From positions 9,945,996-10,009,995 of the forward strand of contig OX155960.1 in the NCBI GenBank assembly GCA_944548615.1: a DNA stretch of 64,000 bases, read 5' to 3'. The first letter of the stretch is position 1; every line of letters begins with the position of its first letter. Source of the DNA: Micropterix aruncella (taxonomy: Eukaryota; Arthropoda; Insecta; Lepidoptera; Micropterigidae). Shown here piece after piece: positions 1 to 10,555 of this stretch. The notes beneath the pieces were generated by a model. It had not been told where the DNA came from, made no database searches, and worked only from the letters and a program-made list of their open reading frames with translations. Position numbers and translations under genes: made by a program.

Positions 1-563
1 AACTCAGCTGGTCTCACAAATGTAGGTTCCAAACATACGCGAAACGACAATAATTTTAATGAAACATTATAAAAATATTGCTACGCGATTTACCTCGTAT
101 GTATTGACGTCAGGATAACCCGTTTCAAAGGCTTTATTATTTATACTTTTACCTTTTGTACGTTTATGCGTAATTATAGAGATATCTTAGAAAGATGATG
201 TTATTTTTCAAAATATATTAAAGATGGTGTAATACTTTTTTGAGGTCGTATGTCGTATAACTAGTATGGGTTATCAGCCAGTGTTGAAATCTATATCCAA
301 ACATTTTTGGTTCTAATACTCGTTTTGACTTTGGAGGATTATTCTTACTTTGGAGGATTATTGATCGGGGGATTGAGTTTACAGGTCAATCGCATAACAT
401 TATTTAAATATCCATTGACTTTTGATCAGTTGATTTATGCTTTTAGCATGTAGGTATATTGTAGGCTTTTTGCGTATCGTACAGTCGTATAGCCTTGAGT
501 ACTTGATTATCAAATTGAATATCACCGTCTCATAGATTTTATACTTAATTTATGGTCATACCT
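1..563. other. AT-rich intergenic DNA
   Basis: No reading frame resembling a known protein is visible on either strand. The only internal structure is a short direct duplication of 'ggaggattatt' at about 332-362. Confidence 0.5.
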
Positions 564-665
564 TTACCAATCTATTGAAAATATTCATTTCAGTAAATGA
601 TATGCTTTCAGTAAATGATATACTTTACCAATCTATTAAAAATATTCATTTCAGTAAATGATATT
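552..665. repeat. Two-copy tandem repeat, about 62-bp unit
   Basis: A unit containing 'accaatctatt' followed by 'cagtaaatgatat' is present twice in tandem, differing by a few bases. The second copy runs directly into the terminal sequence of the Penelope-like remnant that follows, so the duplication marks the host side of that insertion. Confidence 0.6.
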
Positions 666-742
666 ATAAATAGGATAGAAACGAATTTACTGCGTGAAAT
701 TTGTAGCACCCGACGTTTCGGTGATGTTGCAGCCGCCGTTGT

Positions 743-1300
743 CTAGGGTAGACTGAAAGAGCTGTCAATCCGTTGTTTCCGGGTAGGCCGCATACCACTT
801 ACGCCTCTGCGTAGGTTGTAACGGTGGTGGGGGGGCGAGCTCGGAGCGCGCGAATTTCGAAAATCCGTCTTGCACACAACACTCCCTGTATCCTGTCTTA
901 CGTCCTTGCGTTCGGCGTTCGGCGGCGGGAATATTTTAAGAAGAGGGTTCCAAGTAGAAGAGAGTTTGTAACCGTCGTCTATATTGAATTTCGAGGTTCT
1001 TCTTATTTCAATAGCTTCCCGGATCATGCGAGGAAAGTAGAATTGTACCTTGGATAGCACAATGGGATTTTAAAACTGCATCCAGTGGTTACTTTCGTTT
1101 CTAACAGCTTTGATGTGTTCTGTCAGTCGCGTGGCTATGGACCGTTTCGTTTGTCCAACGTAGGCTAGACCGCAGCTGCATTCGACTTTATACACACCCG
1201 GGATTTGCAGTGGTATTACATCCTGTACAGGCCTCAAAAATCGGGCTATATTTTGGGTCGGTTTGATGATCGATTTTACATATATCGAATCTGTTTAGCA
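743..1300 (-). pseudogene. Penelope GIY-YIG endonuclease domain, broken
   Basis: Read on the minus strand, 1100-1300 holds the GIY-YIG core (Cys-rich 'CSC' then a Y-V-G-Q-T-like motif), and 743-1060 holds the conserved C-terminal block with 'YFPRMIREAIEIRR' and 'YKLSSTWNPLLK'. In PLEs this endonuclease nicks the target to prime reverse transcription. The frame is broken near 1060 between core and C-terminal block; compare the uninterrupted 199-codon version at 53679-54278. Confidence 0.75.
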
Positions 1301-1305
1301 TCTTA

Positions 1306-1755
1306 CTAATTCGATCTGTCACGGTAAGAATGTTCTTGATCTCCTCGGTTTCTGAGTTTCGTCTGTATTAGATTGAGTGCGTGTCTCGTGATATTTTCCG
1401 TATCCATTTCTCCTAAGGACATCATTGACATGTTCCATCTACTGCGGAAAATGCTCAGCGTGCTCGATTTACGAGCGACGTTTGCACTGAACGTAGATGG
1501 TAGGGATGATGGTGTGAGCTTGCATGAAAATATCTGTCCGAGAGTATTGTCACTTCTCCTCGTCACTTTGACATCCAAAAATGGTAGGGAGTCGTCCTTC
1601 TTTACTTCAAAAGTGAATCTGATTTTTGGGTGTATGGAGTGTAGATGACCAAGAAATTCTTTTACCGTTTGTATGTTACCCTTCAGGATGCAGAAGGTAT
1701 TGTTGACGAATTTATTTCGTTGCCTATATTTTGTTTTTGGACACAGCCGTGGCAC
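1306..1755 (-). pseudogene. Penelope reverse transcriptase C-terminal fragment
   Basis: The 149-codon frame contains the PLE RT region around the catalytic box and the downstream 'SLPFLDVKVTRR' block typical of the family. Where active PLEs have a Y/F-V-D-D-T-F box, this copy reads 'FVNNTF': both catalytic aspartates are asparagine, each explained by one G-to-A change on the coding strand. The copy was therefore dead even before other lesions, unless the changes came later. The frame fades after 'NITRHALNLIQTKLRNR', where the sequence shifts frame toward the endonuclease. Confidence 0.8.
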
Positions 1756-1765
1756 TTTAATAAGA

Positions 1766-2038
1766 CTCAGAAAGGAAGCTCGTTTTATTATCGGGAGTGT
1801 CTAGTAAGGCGGGCTTGGATGCACTTCACTGAGCACATTAGAAAAACAAACAACTGCGGTTATTTTCTTTGGTAAACGTGCTGAAAGCAAGCATTTTGCG
1901 ATGTTTACGATTCGTGATTACGGGTTAATGAATCGACAAGCGAAAACCCAGGTAAGGTGAATTGAAAGTTTATTAGTATATAACACATATAACACATGAA
2001 AGTTTATTAGTATATAACACAAATATATAACACGATAT
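1766..2038. other. AT-rich spacer with short duplication
   Basis: Non-coding. A unit starting 'gaaagtttattagtatata' is duplicated in tandem at about 1959-2020. Nothing else recognisable. Confidence 0.4.
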
Positions 2039-2545
2039 CGGGTGTGATCGTGTTATATATTGATTTATATTTTATATATTATAACACTATTTTATATACC
2101 TACTATCATATTATATGTATGAATTTATATATAATATTAGTATATATATATGTTATATAATACATATTTATATATGGTATATATCATATTTATATGTGTT
2201 TATATCTAATATATAAAAAAAAATTATTATTCCATATAACTTAGTAGATTGTCGTAAATTTTAATTTAGTTATATAATTTTATTGATGTTTTTAAATTTA
2301 ACTTTAAATTTTAAATTGTACTCAAGTATTAGATAAGACTTGCCCTCTCGTCTCAAAATAATTTACCGATGTTAGTACCACCTCCACACAGGTTCATACC
2401 TAGTGAGGTGGTAAACCGTTATGTCAAAAGATGAATTTCCTTTCTAAGCTAGGTATAATATTATTATAAAATGTTTTTTTGTTAGAATAAGGATTTTATT
2501 TGTAATTTGTAACTTGAATTATGGAAATAAATAAATAAAATTTAG
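2039..2545 (+). mobile_element. Dead 5'-truncated LINE copy (3' UTR only)
   Basis: This stretch aligns end to end with the 3' UTR of the intact LINE at 30306-34442, starting at the same 'gtgtgatcgtg' that follows its ORF2 stop and ending in an 'aaataaataaataaaa' tail. It has no coding part, the usual product of aborted target-primed reverse transcription. It preserves an 8-bp hairpin stem (2377-2384 with 2405-2412). Confidence 0.85.
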
Positions 2546-3480
2546 GGATAGTATATATAGACTTTTAGTCTTATTAAAATGCTACGGTTGTGCCAAAAAA
2601 ATATCGAAATTAATTTATCAAAAAAATCATGTACTGCAATGAATATTTTCAATAGTCAAATTAGTTAAAACCGTAAATTCGTACAAAAATCAAAGAAAAG
2701 GTGATATTTCACTTAGTAATCGAGTACTTAAGGCAAAGGCTGTACGGCAAAGAAACATGCCTACAATGCATATGCCTACAAGGATCAAACGACGGCGGAA
2801 AAAAACGACGTATTTTTAAATAATGTTATGCGATTATAATAAACAAAAATTAAGATTTTATTATGTCCCAGCCCATATATTTGTTTATTTATTTTAATTT
2901 TATGTTTATTAATAAGCTAGTTGGTAGAACTTCTATGAATGAATATGTATTAATATTCTAAGAACGAATATGTATATAAACCAAAAATACAAAATAAACC
3001 AATGTTTCTATTTGAATATGTATATAATCACCTGTTATAAGGTATACATACAAGAAGGTTGATTATGCAAGCTTAGATTTTCTGTATTATAACAACTTTG
3101 AGTTATAAATAAAACTTTTCGATATTTTCTTTCAAAGTTCATCGATAATTTCCAGAATTATTAAGTGTAGTATCGTACTATCGTTCATATCGTTGTAATA
3201 ATTAAACAGAATTATTTTGTAATTTCCTTAATGACCATAGTCAAAAATAAAAATAATTATAAAATTAAAAATGTTGACAAATTAGTAATGATAAAAATAT
3301 TCAATGATCATATAATAGTAATATAATAAACAATAATAGAAAGAATAAAGAAATTTAAGAAAATTGATGAAACTATATTGTCAAGATTTTTAAATCCATA
3401 AATTGGGTTTTTAAATCAAATACACATTACCATTTTCTTAAAGCGAACCTCCCCAAAGCATCTGATGCATAATGGCAATT
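2546..3480. other. AT-rich non-coding DNA
   Basis: No coding frame, tandem array or terminal repeat was recognised. The segment includes short 'aataaacc' and 'gaatatgtat' repeats only. Confidence 0.4.
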
Positions 3481-4075
3481 TTCATAATGAGGTGAGGTGA
3501 GCGTAGAAGACTTTGAGACGAAATAGTCCATTGTCTAGTTAGGTCACTCGCCAGTAAGAAGCAAACGCCTTACCGCTAGACACCGGGAATGTACACCCAG
3601 CTGGCAGGACTTGCGCCCTTACTACCAGTTTCAGCCAGATTTCTTCGGCCTCCAGAATGGTTACAGGTTCGACGTCGCTTGCGCGCTCCTTTCCCTTATG
3701 AAAGCGGTGATTTGGAATTGGCCGAATCTATCGCGTACCATAACTACCTTTGTCCGGCTGTTATCACCCGGGATCGAGTAGCCGATTGGTCGTTTCAAGA
3801 GCTGTTGTCATAAGGTAAGCAACCACCCCCGCTCTATTGGATACAAAGCCGTATTCAGACTCTTCCGGAAAGCAGAGTCTAAAAGTGCTCGAAGGACGAT
3901 TCCTATGGGAACTGGCCCTCAGGCACAGAGTCCTACCTGGGCTCGCACTCCTACGTGGAGTCTACCAGATGGGTGCTGACTTGTGAGTCAAACCGACCCT
4001 AACACATGGGTCAGAATGACCCAACTGCACTGGACCCATTAGCACTCTGCCACAGTTAGACGAAACAACCTTTAT
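3481..4075. repeat. Dispersed repeat family A, copy 1
   Basis: This copy aligns along most of its length with 4955-5640. Shared landmarks are 'gcgtagaagactttg', 'aaacgccttaccg', 'gcaaccacccccgctctat' and a 3' block containing 'acacatgggtca'. Copies at 14128-14430 and 40660-40770 cover parts of it. Short segments resemble an antisense tRNA arm ('gccaacgccttaaccg'), so a tRNA-related SINE or composite repeat is likely. No long ORF is conserved between copies. Confidence 0.65.
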
Positions 4076-4954
4076 TCTACAACCAAAGAGTTCTATTTTC
4101 AAATGTTGTAAATATATTTTCCTATTTTTACACGACTGCCCGCCAAAAAAGTAATGTTATATGTTCAGTGTTCATCTATGTATATTTTCCGTTTCTTTAT
4201 TCCACCATAACTTCTAAACGCTTGAACCGATTTAGAAGTGAGTGCTGTTATTTGAATCGTTGTGTCATTTTGAGTGTCCTAGGGTATATTAACTGTGAAC
4301 ATATTAAACGTAATTTTCTAAATGTCCAAATGTCAATAAATTTACATAAATATATCGTGTTTAGTGTCAAATGAAAAGTCTGAATATACATATTATGAAT
4401 AAATATTTCTTAAAGAAACCGTAATAAAAATAATTACAAGTAAAGTACTACAAATGATTCCAGAAGCTAACGGAAAATCGGGTACCTCATTGAAATATAT
4501 ATTTTTGAATAGCTTAGACATTCAGGATAATGGTTGATTCTAGGCAAAAATCGCTCAATACATGGAAAGGGGGTCAAATCGCTCAATACATGGGAAGGGG
4601 GTCAAATCGCTCTCATCAATTTTGTTTACACTAATAAACACTAAATTACATCAAGCGACCAGAAATGGTACTAATGTAAAAAAGATAGTTCGAAAGAGTA
4701 CATACAAATGAGTATAGAGTGCGTTAAAATTTATATAATTATTTGAGGTTTCAATCAAATGTCATTAAAATAATGAAATATGCATTGCATTAATGTATCA
4801 AAAAGAAGATATTTAATAAAATCAGTCTTATTTTGTTGTTATGTTTAATACTTTACTCGTCCTCTCTACCTAGTTATAAATACAATAATTCGCTTTCGGT
4901 AACGGCTGTCGTGTTGTTTATTATTTTTCATATATTTATTTGTCTATGAAAGTG
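4076..4954. other. AT-rich spacer with 31-bp tandem duplication
   Basis: Non-coding. At 4551-4612 a unit containing 'tcgctcaatacatgg' plus 'aagggggtcaaa' is tandemly duplicated with one base difference. Confidence 0.45.
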
Positions 4955-5640
4955 GGCAACTTGCGGTGTCAACTACAACGGGCGAGCCCGTCACCACAGG
5001 ACGTTTTAACGATTTTCTCGTTCTGTCGCCCTGCAGTGAACGTAGAAGACTTTGGACAGAACAATCCAACGTCCAGCTACGTCACAACCCGCAAGAAGCC
5101 AACGCCTTTACCGCGAGATAGCCAGTAATGTTACCTGGCGGGCCGACCCTCGCGCGCTTGCTTCCAATTGTGACCAGATTTCTCCGGTCTCTCGATTGGT
5201 TCCGAGTTCGAGGTCGCTTGCGCAGTCCTCTCCCTTACGAAGCGGTGAAACGGTGTACGCCGAATCTATTGCGGACCAAGGCGTCCTTTGCCCGACTCTG
5301 AATCGGGATCGGATGGCCAATGGTCATTTCAAGAGCAGTCGCCGTAAGGTAGGCAACCACCCCCGCTCTATAGGAAACAATACAGTTCCCAGACTCCCCC
5401 GACTGTTAGTTGGAGAGCACAGTCGATTGGCTTGCGCCGCTCGGTGCGCAGACCGTCCAGGAGCGCCAGAGGTTTGATTCCCAGGGGAGACTGGTTGACC
5501 CAGTGTCCTACCCAGGTTCGCACCCCATGCGTGGAGGCCATCGGATGGGTGTTGACCCGTGAATGTGACCGACCCTGAACACATGGGTCATCGTGGCCAC
5601 CTCATCATGGGCCCATTAGCTCCGCATTAGAAAGTGGGCA
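4955..5640. repeat. Dispersed repeat family A, copy 2 (longest)
   Basis: Longest copy of family A here. It starts with 'gtcaactacaacgggcga', also found at 14128 and, diverged, at 40665. It contains 'ggtttgattccc' near 5472, close to the RNA polymerase III B-box consensus, which supports a tRNA-derived origin. Overlapping ORFs on both strands (141 and 86 codons) are not conserved in the other copies and are not called as genes. Confidence 0.65.
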
Positions 5641-5906
5641 GTTCGAGAAACTTTTAGTGTGACCTATATAAAACTGATCAATCATTGCAGACAGACTATC
5701 TATACTAATCGGTTTGATAGAAATCGCGGATCAGTTTGGTTGGGTACCATCATTGATTAAACATGATATTAGATTGCTCAACCCATAGTACAATTTGGCA
5801 ACCCTTCTGTGGCGGCAATATGCAGGTGACGATGATAGCATTGACAGTCAAACGAATAGCAGTTTTTTTTAAAGAACTGATTGATTACAAAACACATTAA
5901 TTTAAT

Positions 5907-5919
5907 CAATGATAACAAT
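5907..5919. repeat. Target-site duplication of RTE insertion (left)
   Basis: The 13-bp 'caatgataacaat' recurs exactly at 8808-8820, on the far side of the RTE/hAT nest. It defines the RTE insertion boundaries. Confidence 0.85.
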
Positions 5920-5948
5920 CTTCTTCTTCTTGATCAGCGCGCATTCGC

Positions 5949-6511
5949 TCACCGTTGGGCATACGCCTCTCCAATCACTCTCCATCTGGATCGGTTGTCC
6001 GTTTCCGTCATCCAGACAGGTCCAGCTGTCTCCTTGATGCCATCGGACCATCGGGCCGGTGGTCTGCCCACACTTCTTCTGCCTAGCCGGGGTCTCCACT
6101 CGAAAACGCGCTTACTCCACCGTTCGTCGTGTCGTCGGGCCACGTGGCCGGCCCAAGCCCATTTCAGCTTGGCCACTCTTTGACCCACGTCGACCACCTT
6201 CATGCGCTGTCTGATGAGCTCGTTTCGGACTCGATCGCGCAACGATATGCCAAGCATGACTCGCTCCATGTTACGCTGCACCACCTTAAGCTCGTGGATT
6301 ATCCCAGCAGTCAGTGTCCATGTCTCACAAGCATACGTCATAGCCGGTAACCCGCACTGATTATACACCTTTATCTTGAGCGATTGGGGAATTCTGGACT
6401 TCAACATAAAGCTCAGATTCCCGAAGGCTGCCCGTCCCAATTGTTTTCTGCGCTTTATCTCTGCCATCATCGAGTCCCGGTCGAGCTTTATCACCTGTCC
6501 TAGGTATGTGC
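5949..6511 (-). pseudogene. RTE reverse transcriptase C-terminal region
   Basis: About 187 codons of the RTE ORF downstream of the RT palm. Diagnostic blocks are 'TYLGQVIKLDRD', 'NQCGLPAMTYACETWTL', 'VVQRNMERVMLGISLRDR', 'RVAKLKWAWAGHVARR' and 'GRPPARWSDGIK', all typical of RTE/BovB-like LINEs. The catalytic RT core and the endonuclease are absent because the copy is 5'-truncated. The frame is otherwise open to the natural stop at 5949, so decay is modest. The upstream residues in the same open frame (above 6511) belong to the hAT. Confidence 0.9.
6503..6510. repeat. hAT target-site duplication (left)
   Basis: 'ggtatgtg' occurs immediately before the hAT terminus and again at 8732-8739, the 8-bp length expected for hAT insertions. 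Confidence 0.9.
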
Positions 6512-6789
6512 AGGCCCAGGGTTGTAAATGGGCTGACTGGGCTATAGCCCAGGGCGGCACTCTCTAGGGGGCGGCAAAATATGTTAATTTTTTTATTTAA
6601 AGGTGGGCATTTTTATCCAAAAAAAATGTATTTCTCCTTTTTGGTAATAAATCAATTTATTTGTAAGCGAATGAAGCAGAAGATTCCATTGTTTTTAATT
6701 TTTGCGTGTGACTGCACTGCCCCGCCGGGCGCCGGCCCGCCGCCCCCGCCCCCAGGTATGCAAGCCTGGGGCCAGTAACCTTGGGCTCG

Positions 6790-6929
6790 GGCGGGTAGCA
6801 CTAATCTTCCTGACACTACCCGTCACAAACTGTACAGCAGAAAGGGAATTTTCTGTCTTATCAAGAGTCAAAAATGATAAAAGGTTAAGAGCCGTATTAC
6901 AAAATAGCGTAGGTATTCTTTTAAAATGA
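6790..6929 (+). pseudogene. hAT transposase dimerisation-domain (hATC) remnant
   Basis: The frame ending at 6929 contains 'LTLPVTNCTAEREFSVL' followed by 'RVKNDKRLRA', the conserved signature of the hAT C-terminal dimerisation region. The RNase H-like catalytic part is missing upstream: only about 280 bp separate this block from the left terminus. The frame is lost at about 6910, where a LINE 3'-end-like sequence begins. Confidence 0.8.
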
Positions 6930-7010
6930 GTTGAAAAAATGAACGCATTTTTTTTGGATGTAACTATAAAAGATAGGATAAATAAATAAATAAATAAATA
7001 AATAACTATT
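6905..7010 (+). mobile_element. LINE 3'-end scrap inside the hAT
   Basis: About 95 bp starting 'attcttttaaaatg' and ending in an (ATAA)n tail closely matches 12067-12160, the 3' end of another LINE fragment. It probably inserted into the hAT transposase region as a very short dead copy. Confidence 0.6.
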
Positions 7011-7809
7011 CAACCCTGGGAGAAAAACCGCGGCACTGAGCGCTCTTCTCTTGCGCAAGCAAATATATACACAATTTCTAATTGTTTTTTGCAGTGTTTT
7101 CTCCTTTCTAATGACAATAATTTATATTATGTCGTATAGCTAAAAGAGTGAACTTTAATATAGTATAAGTATTATATAAGAATCTTATTTTATTTCTGAG
7201 AAAATTAGAATGATACAGGAAGATTTTTTTTTTAATTTTGTGTAATTGTAAGTAATGTATAAATTGGATATGTGGTCAAAAAACGAAAAAATAAAGCCGT
7301 AGTGTACATCAAGAATACATGACGGACATAAAAAAAAATAGTATACGGTTTTCGTTGTGGTGATATTACTGTATTAAGGAGCTCAAAGCTTGCCTTCCGA
7401 GCGTTTTACGAATAACGACTTTCGGAAAATGGGCTGAATAAGTAAATAATATTCGTTACATCTAAAATTAAAGGCCGCTATGGTCAACATCAAGAAATGG
7501 TCCAGGTAATTCAGTAATTAAAGTTTGTAGAAATCTCTTTATTTCTTGGAATTAGAACGCCAAAAATCCACTTTTCTTGCCTTTCTGGAAAAAATATGTG
7601 ATACGGCTCTTAAGTCTTCTTGAGAGTAAATTGAATGCGTTGATGTTACTGTGCTGTGAACGGGACATTACAATAAACACGAACTTTTCCGATGTTATAA
7701 ATAATTTTGCAAAAATGAAGGCTAGAAAAAAACCATTACTGTAGACTGAGTATCATGTTGTTACTTACATTGAATTTTAAATGATCTTGCTTCATTAACT
7801 TTATGTAAA

Positions 7810-8535
7810 TAAGTAATAAATAAATAAATAAACTTTATTAGGTTTTACATTACATTTTATTGATAAAAAAATGATATGTTACAATCGTGATTTGGGTTAA
7901 CAAACATTTTGTGTTGTATATTTCTGCTTGTATATATAACGTTATTAAACTATCAAACAACTGGAGGACAAACAATTTAAAAGAAACATTAAGGAGATGC
8001 TGATAGGCCACCCTTTCTATAATCTGACCGAATTCGAGGGCCATGACTTTGCAAATATTGTACCAATTTGAATGATAATTATATATGTACTTTAAGTATT
8101 TAAATGTAAGATTTAGCTTTAGTTTGATTACTTAACAATTTACTTACTACTTTGGATGTTACTATGTACAGTTTTTAGTACGTATATATTTGATTTATTG
8201 ACTATTTCAATTGTTCGGCTTCTGCTTTGATATTCAACTTTTTAACTGACTGTTTTAATTATTGTGTGTTTAGTAGGTAGCCATGAATTATTGACTATTT
8301 TTTTAATTTGTTTTGTAATACGATTCTACGACGAATAACTTTTAGTAGGTTCCAAAGTTTCTTAGATACTATATATTTTAAAAAATTATTATATGTGTGT
8401 AACGTAAAGATTAAAGTAGTAATGACACTTACTACTTAAAACACAAATATTTTGACACGTTCAAGAGCGGCTTTTAGCCGCCAATTGGACACGACGTAAA
8501 TGTAAAATGTAAAAATGTAAAAACTAAACGCTGTT
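7810..8535 (+). mobile_element. Probable LINE C-terminal scrap and 3' UTR within the hAT
   Basis: Plus-strand translation around 7975-8060 gives 'FKRNIKEMLIGHPFYNLTEF', resembling the last residues of Jockey/CR1-type ORF2 proteins. The sequence ends near 8500-8530 in a short 'atgtaaaa' repeat preceded by a 'gcggcttttagccgc' hairpin, as LINE 3' ends often do. The (ATAA)n block at 7811-7835 may belong to a different insertion. Boundaries are uncertain. Confidence 0.45.
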
Positions 8536-8807
8536 TTACTATCTATATTATTATATTCTCATGGTTGTGCATTTTTTTCAAATTCAATACTGCTAAAGAC
8601 TAAAATAATGCTAAAAATAGCAGAAGTTTGTGACAGCCGACAGCCGACTTGCTTAAGCTAATATTATGTGTGGGGGAGGGGGCGCCGAGCTGAGTATAGC
8701 CCAGGGTGCTAAAAACATAGCCCCGGGCCTGGGTATGTGTACTGCTGCACCTGCTCCAGCGGTTGTTCATTAATTGAATTGGGATTCGGTGTGAGATCGG
8801 CTTTCGC

Positions 8808-8820
8808 CAATGATAACAAT
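8808..8820. repeat. Target-site duplication of RTE insertion (right)
   Basis: Exact partner of 5907-5919. Confidence 0.85.
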
Positions 8821-9205
8821 AATAACATTAAATCATTAGTGAAATAAAAAGATATGAAATTCCATTTATCAGTAGGTCTGAACATTAAATTGCGTAGTTT
8901 TTACTAATTGAAACCTGTATACTAAATAAAAGATTAACGTTGTTATAATAATGTTATTGAAATAATAAGTAATATGTTTGTAAAAATTCGTTTGATATTA
9001 TATTATTACTTTATACCGTATATACAAGTTCAGAGTTAAGTTCATACTGTTATATAACGAAAGTAGCTATATTGGACATAATAACAGAAGATTAAACCAT
9101 TTTTAAAACGGTAAGTGCCATCTACAGGTGCGTTTCTTAGTAAAAACTTAGTTTCCAAATCGTAGTATAACATTGAGCAATCTAAAACGCTATTGTAATC
9201 TATTG
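8821..9205. other. AT-rich non-coding DNA
   Basis: No coding frame or repeat structure recognised. Confidence 0.4.
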
Positions 9206-9207
9206 TA

Positions 9208-9395
9208 TCATTAAGGTGACATGGTACCTGAGATCAATCATATCTGATACTTTTGTTTAGTGAATTTTTTGAAAAATATACGCACTAATTTTATAAAAGT
9301 TTCTAAGCGAACGCCTCGATAAGAAACCAATTTATAATAGACTGAAAAAGTTGCTCGTTGCCTTAGATATTCAGGGTGGTTGCGCGCAAGGTATC
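9208..9395. repeat. Diverged repeat, related to 10190-10360
   Basis: Contains 'aaggtgacatggtacctgag' and 'aaaaagttgctcgttgcctt', aligned in order with 'aaggcgacatgatacctagg' and 'aaaaagttgctcattgcctt' at 10190-10345. The same unit also separates the tandem copies at 10 kb, so this is an outlying copy of that repeat. Confidence 0.6.
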
Positions 9396-9985
9396 TTTGC
9401 ATCAGCATTTAATTAGTATATGTGGATGTTCGATTTCACTGACAGATGTTGACTCCGAAGAAGAAGAACAACTACTTCAACGCTGCCAGTACTGCGATCG
9501 CTCAAAAATGCCTACCCGCCGCTAGTGTTTACAATTATCCGCCGCGCCGTCACGGACGACTGCATATATATTTATCAGAGGTTTTGCATATTTTCGCGAC
9601 TCTGAACCGCTTTATTTACCGCTTTATTTATTGAACCGCTCCGCAAAAGCATAGTTAAAACTCCGCGAAGGAACTAATCCGCGTCGAGTGAGTTTTGTGT
9701 GAGGCATTGTCGAAGAGACTTGCGTGAAAAATCCACCAGCACGAACCTCGAGGTTCCGTATCAGTGCTGGGACTTCAGCTAGGCGAGGATCATCATCACA
9801 GGTCAGTCGGTGTTTTACAGACATATATATGATTACGTGTTGATGTCAAAAGGAGGATTTGCGCGCATCAATTTGCCTCATTTTGTGAAGTACCCGCATA
9901 TTAAAATCTATTTATTCATTTTATTATAATTTATTTACGGTTATGATCCCGCCGGTTGTTCGACTATTTACACGTTGAACAACCA
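9396..9985. other. Non-coding DNA
   Basis: Small overlapping ORFs of 60-66 codons on opposite strands have no family resemblance. The composition is more GC-balanced near 9500-9800, but nothing specific can be named. Confidence 0.35.
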
Positions 9986-9989
9986 CAGG

Positions 9990-10555
9990 GTTTAAACTGA
10001 TTTCAAAAAAATTCAGGTGCGATTACTCTTACAATGTAAGCGGTGAGTGCGTTTTATTTTAATTAATTATACTGACTGGTTAATACTTTAGCTTCGCGCT
10101 TAGTAACAATTTTATTTGGGCCCTAAATTAATTATAAATAATTAAAACGCGAGAGCGCTCTGAAAGGTACGCTAAATATACTTTACCCTAAAGGCGACAT
10201 GATACCTAGGAACGACCAGATTTTTAGTTTTATGAGTCATTTGAAAAATAAAAGCATTCATTTAAAAACGTTTCGAAGCGAATCTTGCGATAAGGAACCA
10301 GTTTAAAATTTGGACTCAAAAAAGTTGCTCATTGCCTTGGACTTTAAGGCTTTAAGGTGACTTCGAAAACTCTCAGGCGCGATTACTCCTACAATGTAAG
10401 AGGTGTGCTTTATTTTAATTTCATTATATTGACTGGTCAATTCTCTAGGGTCGCGCTTAGCCACATTTTTTATTTAGGCCCTAAATTTATTACAATTAAT
10501 TATAACGTTAGAGCGCTCTTAGAGTTACGCTAAATATGCTTTGCCATTAACACCC
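9990..10555. repeat. Diverged tandem duplication, about 365-bp period
   Basis: Two copies of a unit starting 'aggtgcgattactc'/'aggcgcgattactc', running through 'actgactggt', 'cgcgcttag', 'ggccctaaatt' and 'agagcgctct'. They lie at about 10014-10190 and 10374-10550, separated by the 170-bp unit also seen at 9208-9395. The copies differ at many positions, so the duplication is old. Confidence 0.7.

Larger units (their letters stand above)
664..1765 (-). mobile_element. Penelope-like element remnant (RT end plus GIY-YIG endonuclease)
   Basis: On the minus strand this region reads the C-terminal part of a Penelope reverse transcriptase followed by a GIY-YIG endonuclease, the standard domain order of Penelope-like elements (PLEs). 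The 3' end (low coordinates) carries the terminal sequence found at both ends of the PLE copies at 53.4-54.4 kb and 57.25-57.8 kb, including 'gcacccgacgtttcg' and 'ttataaataggata'. The copy is 5'-truncated near 1765 and frameshifted between RT and endonuclease, so it cannot encode a whole protein. Family assignment is secure from domain content and from the sister copies. Confidence 0.85.
6511..8731 (+). mobile_element. hAT DNA transposon, decayed
   Basis: 2.2-kb element with inverted ends beginning 'caggcccaggg' (left) and, read inward from the right, 'caggcccgggg', flanked by an exact 8-bp duplication. A C-terminal transposase remnant lies near the left end. Removal of the element plus one duplication restores an uninterrupted RTE frame, so it inserted after the RTE. 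Much of the interior is unrelated AT-rich DNA and LINE debris, so later insertions are likely. Confidence 0.88.
5920..8807 (-). mobile_element. RTE-type LINE remnant split by a hAT transposon
   Basis: Minus-strand 5'-truncated RTE copy. Its two halves (8740-8807 and 5920-6510) are continuous once the hAT at 6511-8731 and one copy of its 8-bp duplication are removed. It is bounded by a perfect 13-bp target duplication. The 3' end is a short 'aagaagaag'-type tail, consistent with RTE elements, which lack a long poly(A). Confidence 0.85.

Noticed and set aside
5052..5584. Overlapping ORFs of 141 (+) and 86 (-) codons
   Set aside because: They lie in repeat family A and are not kept open in the other copies.
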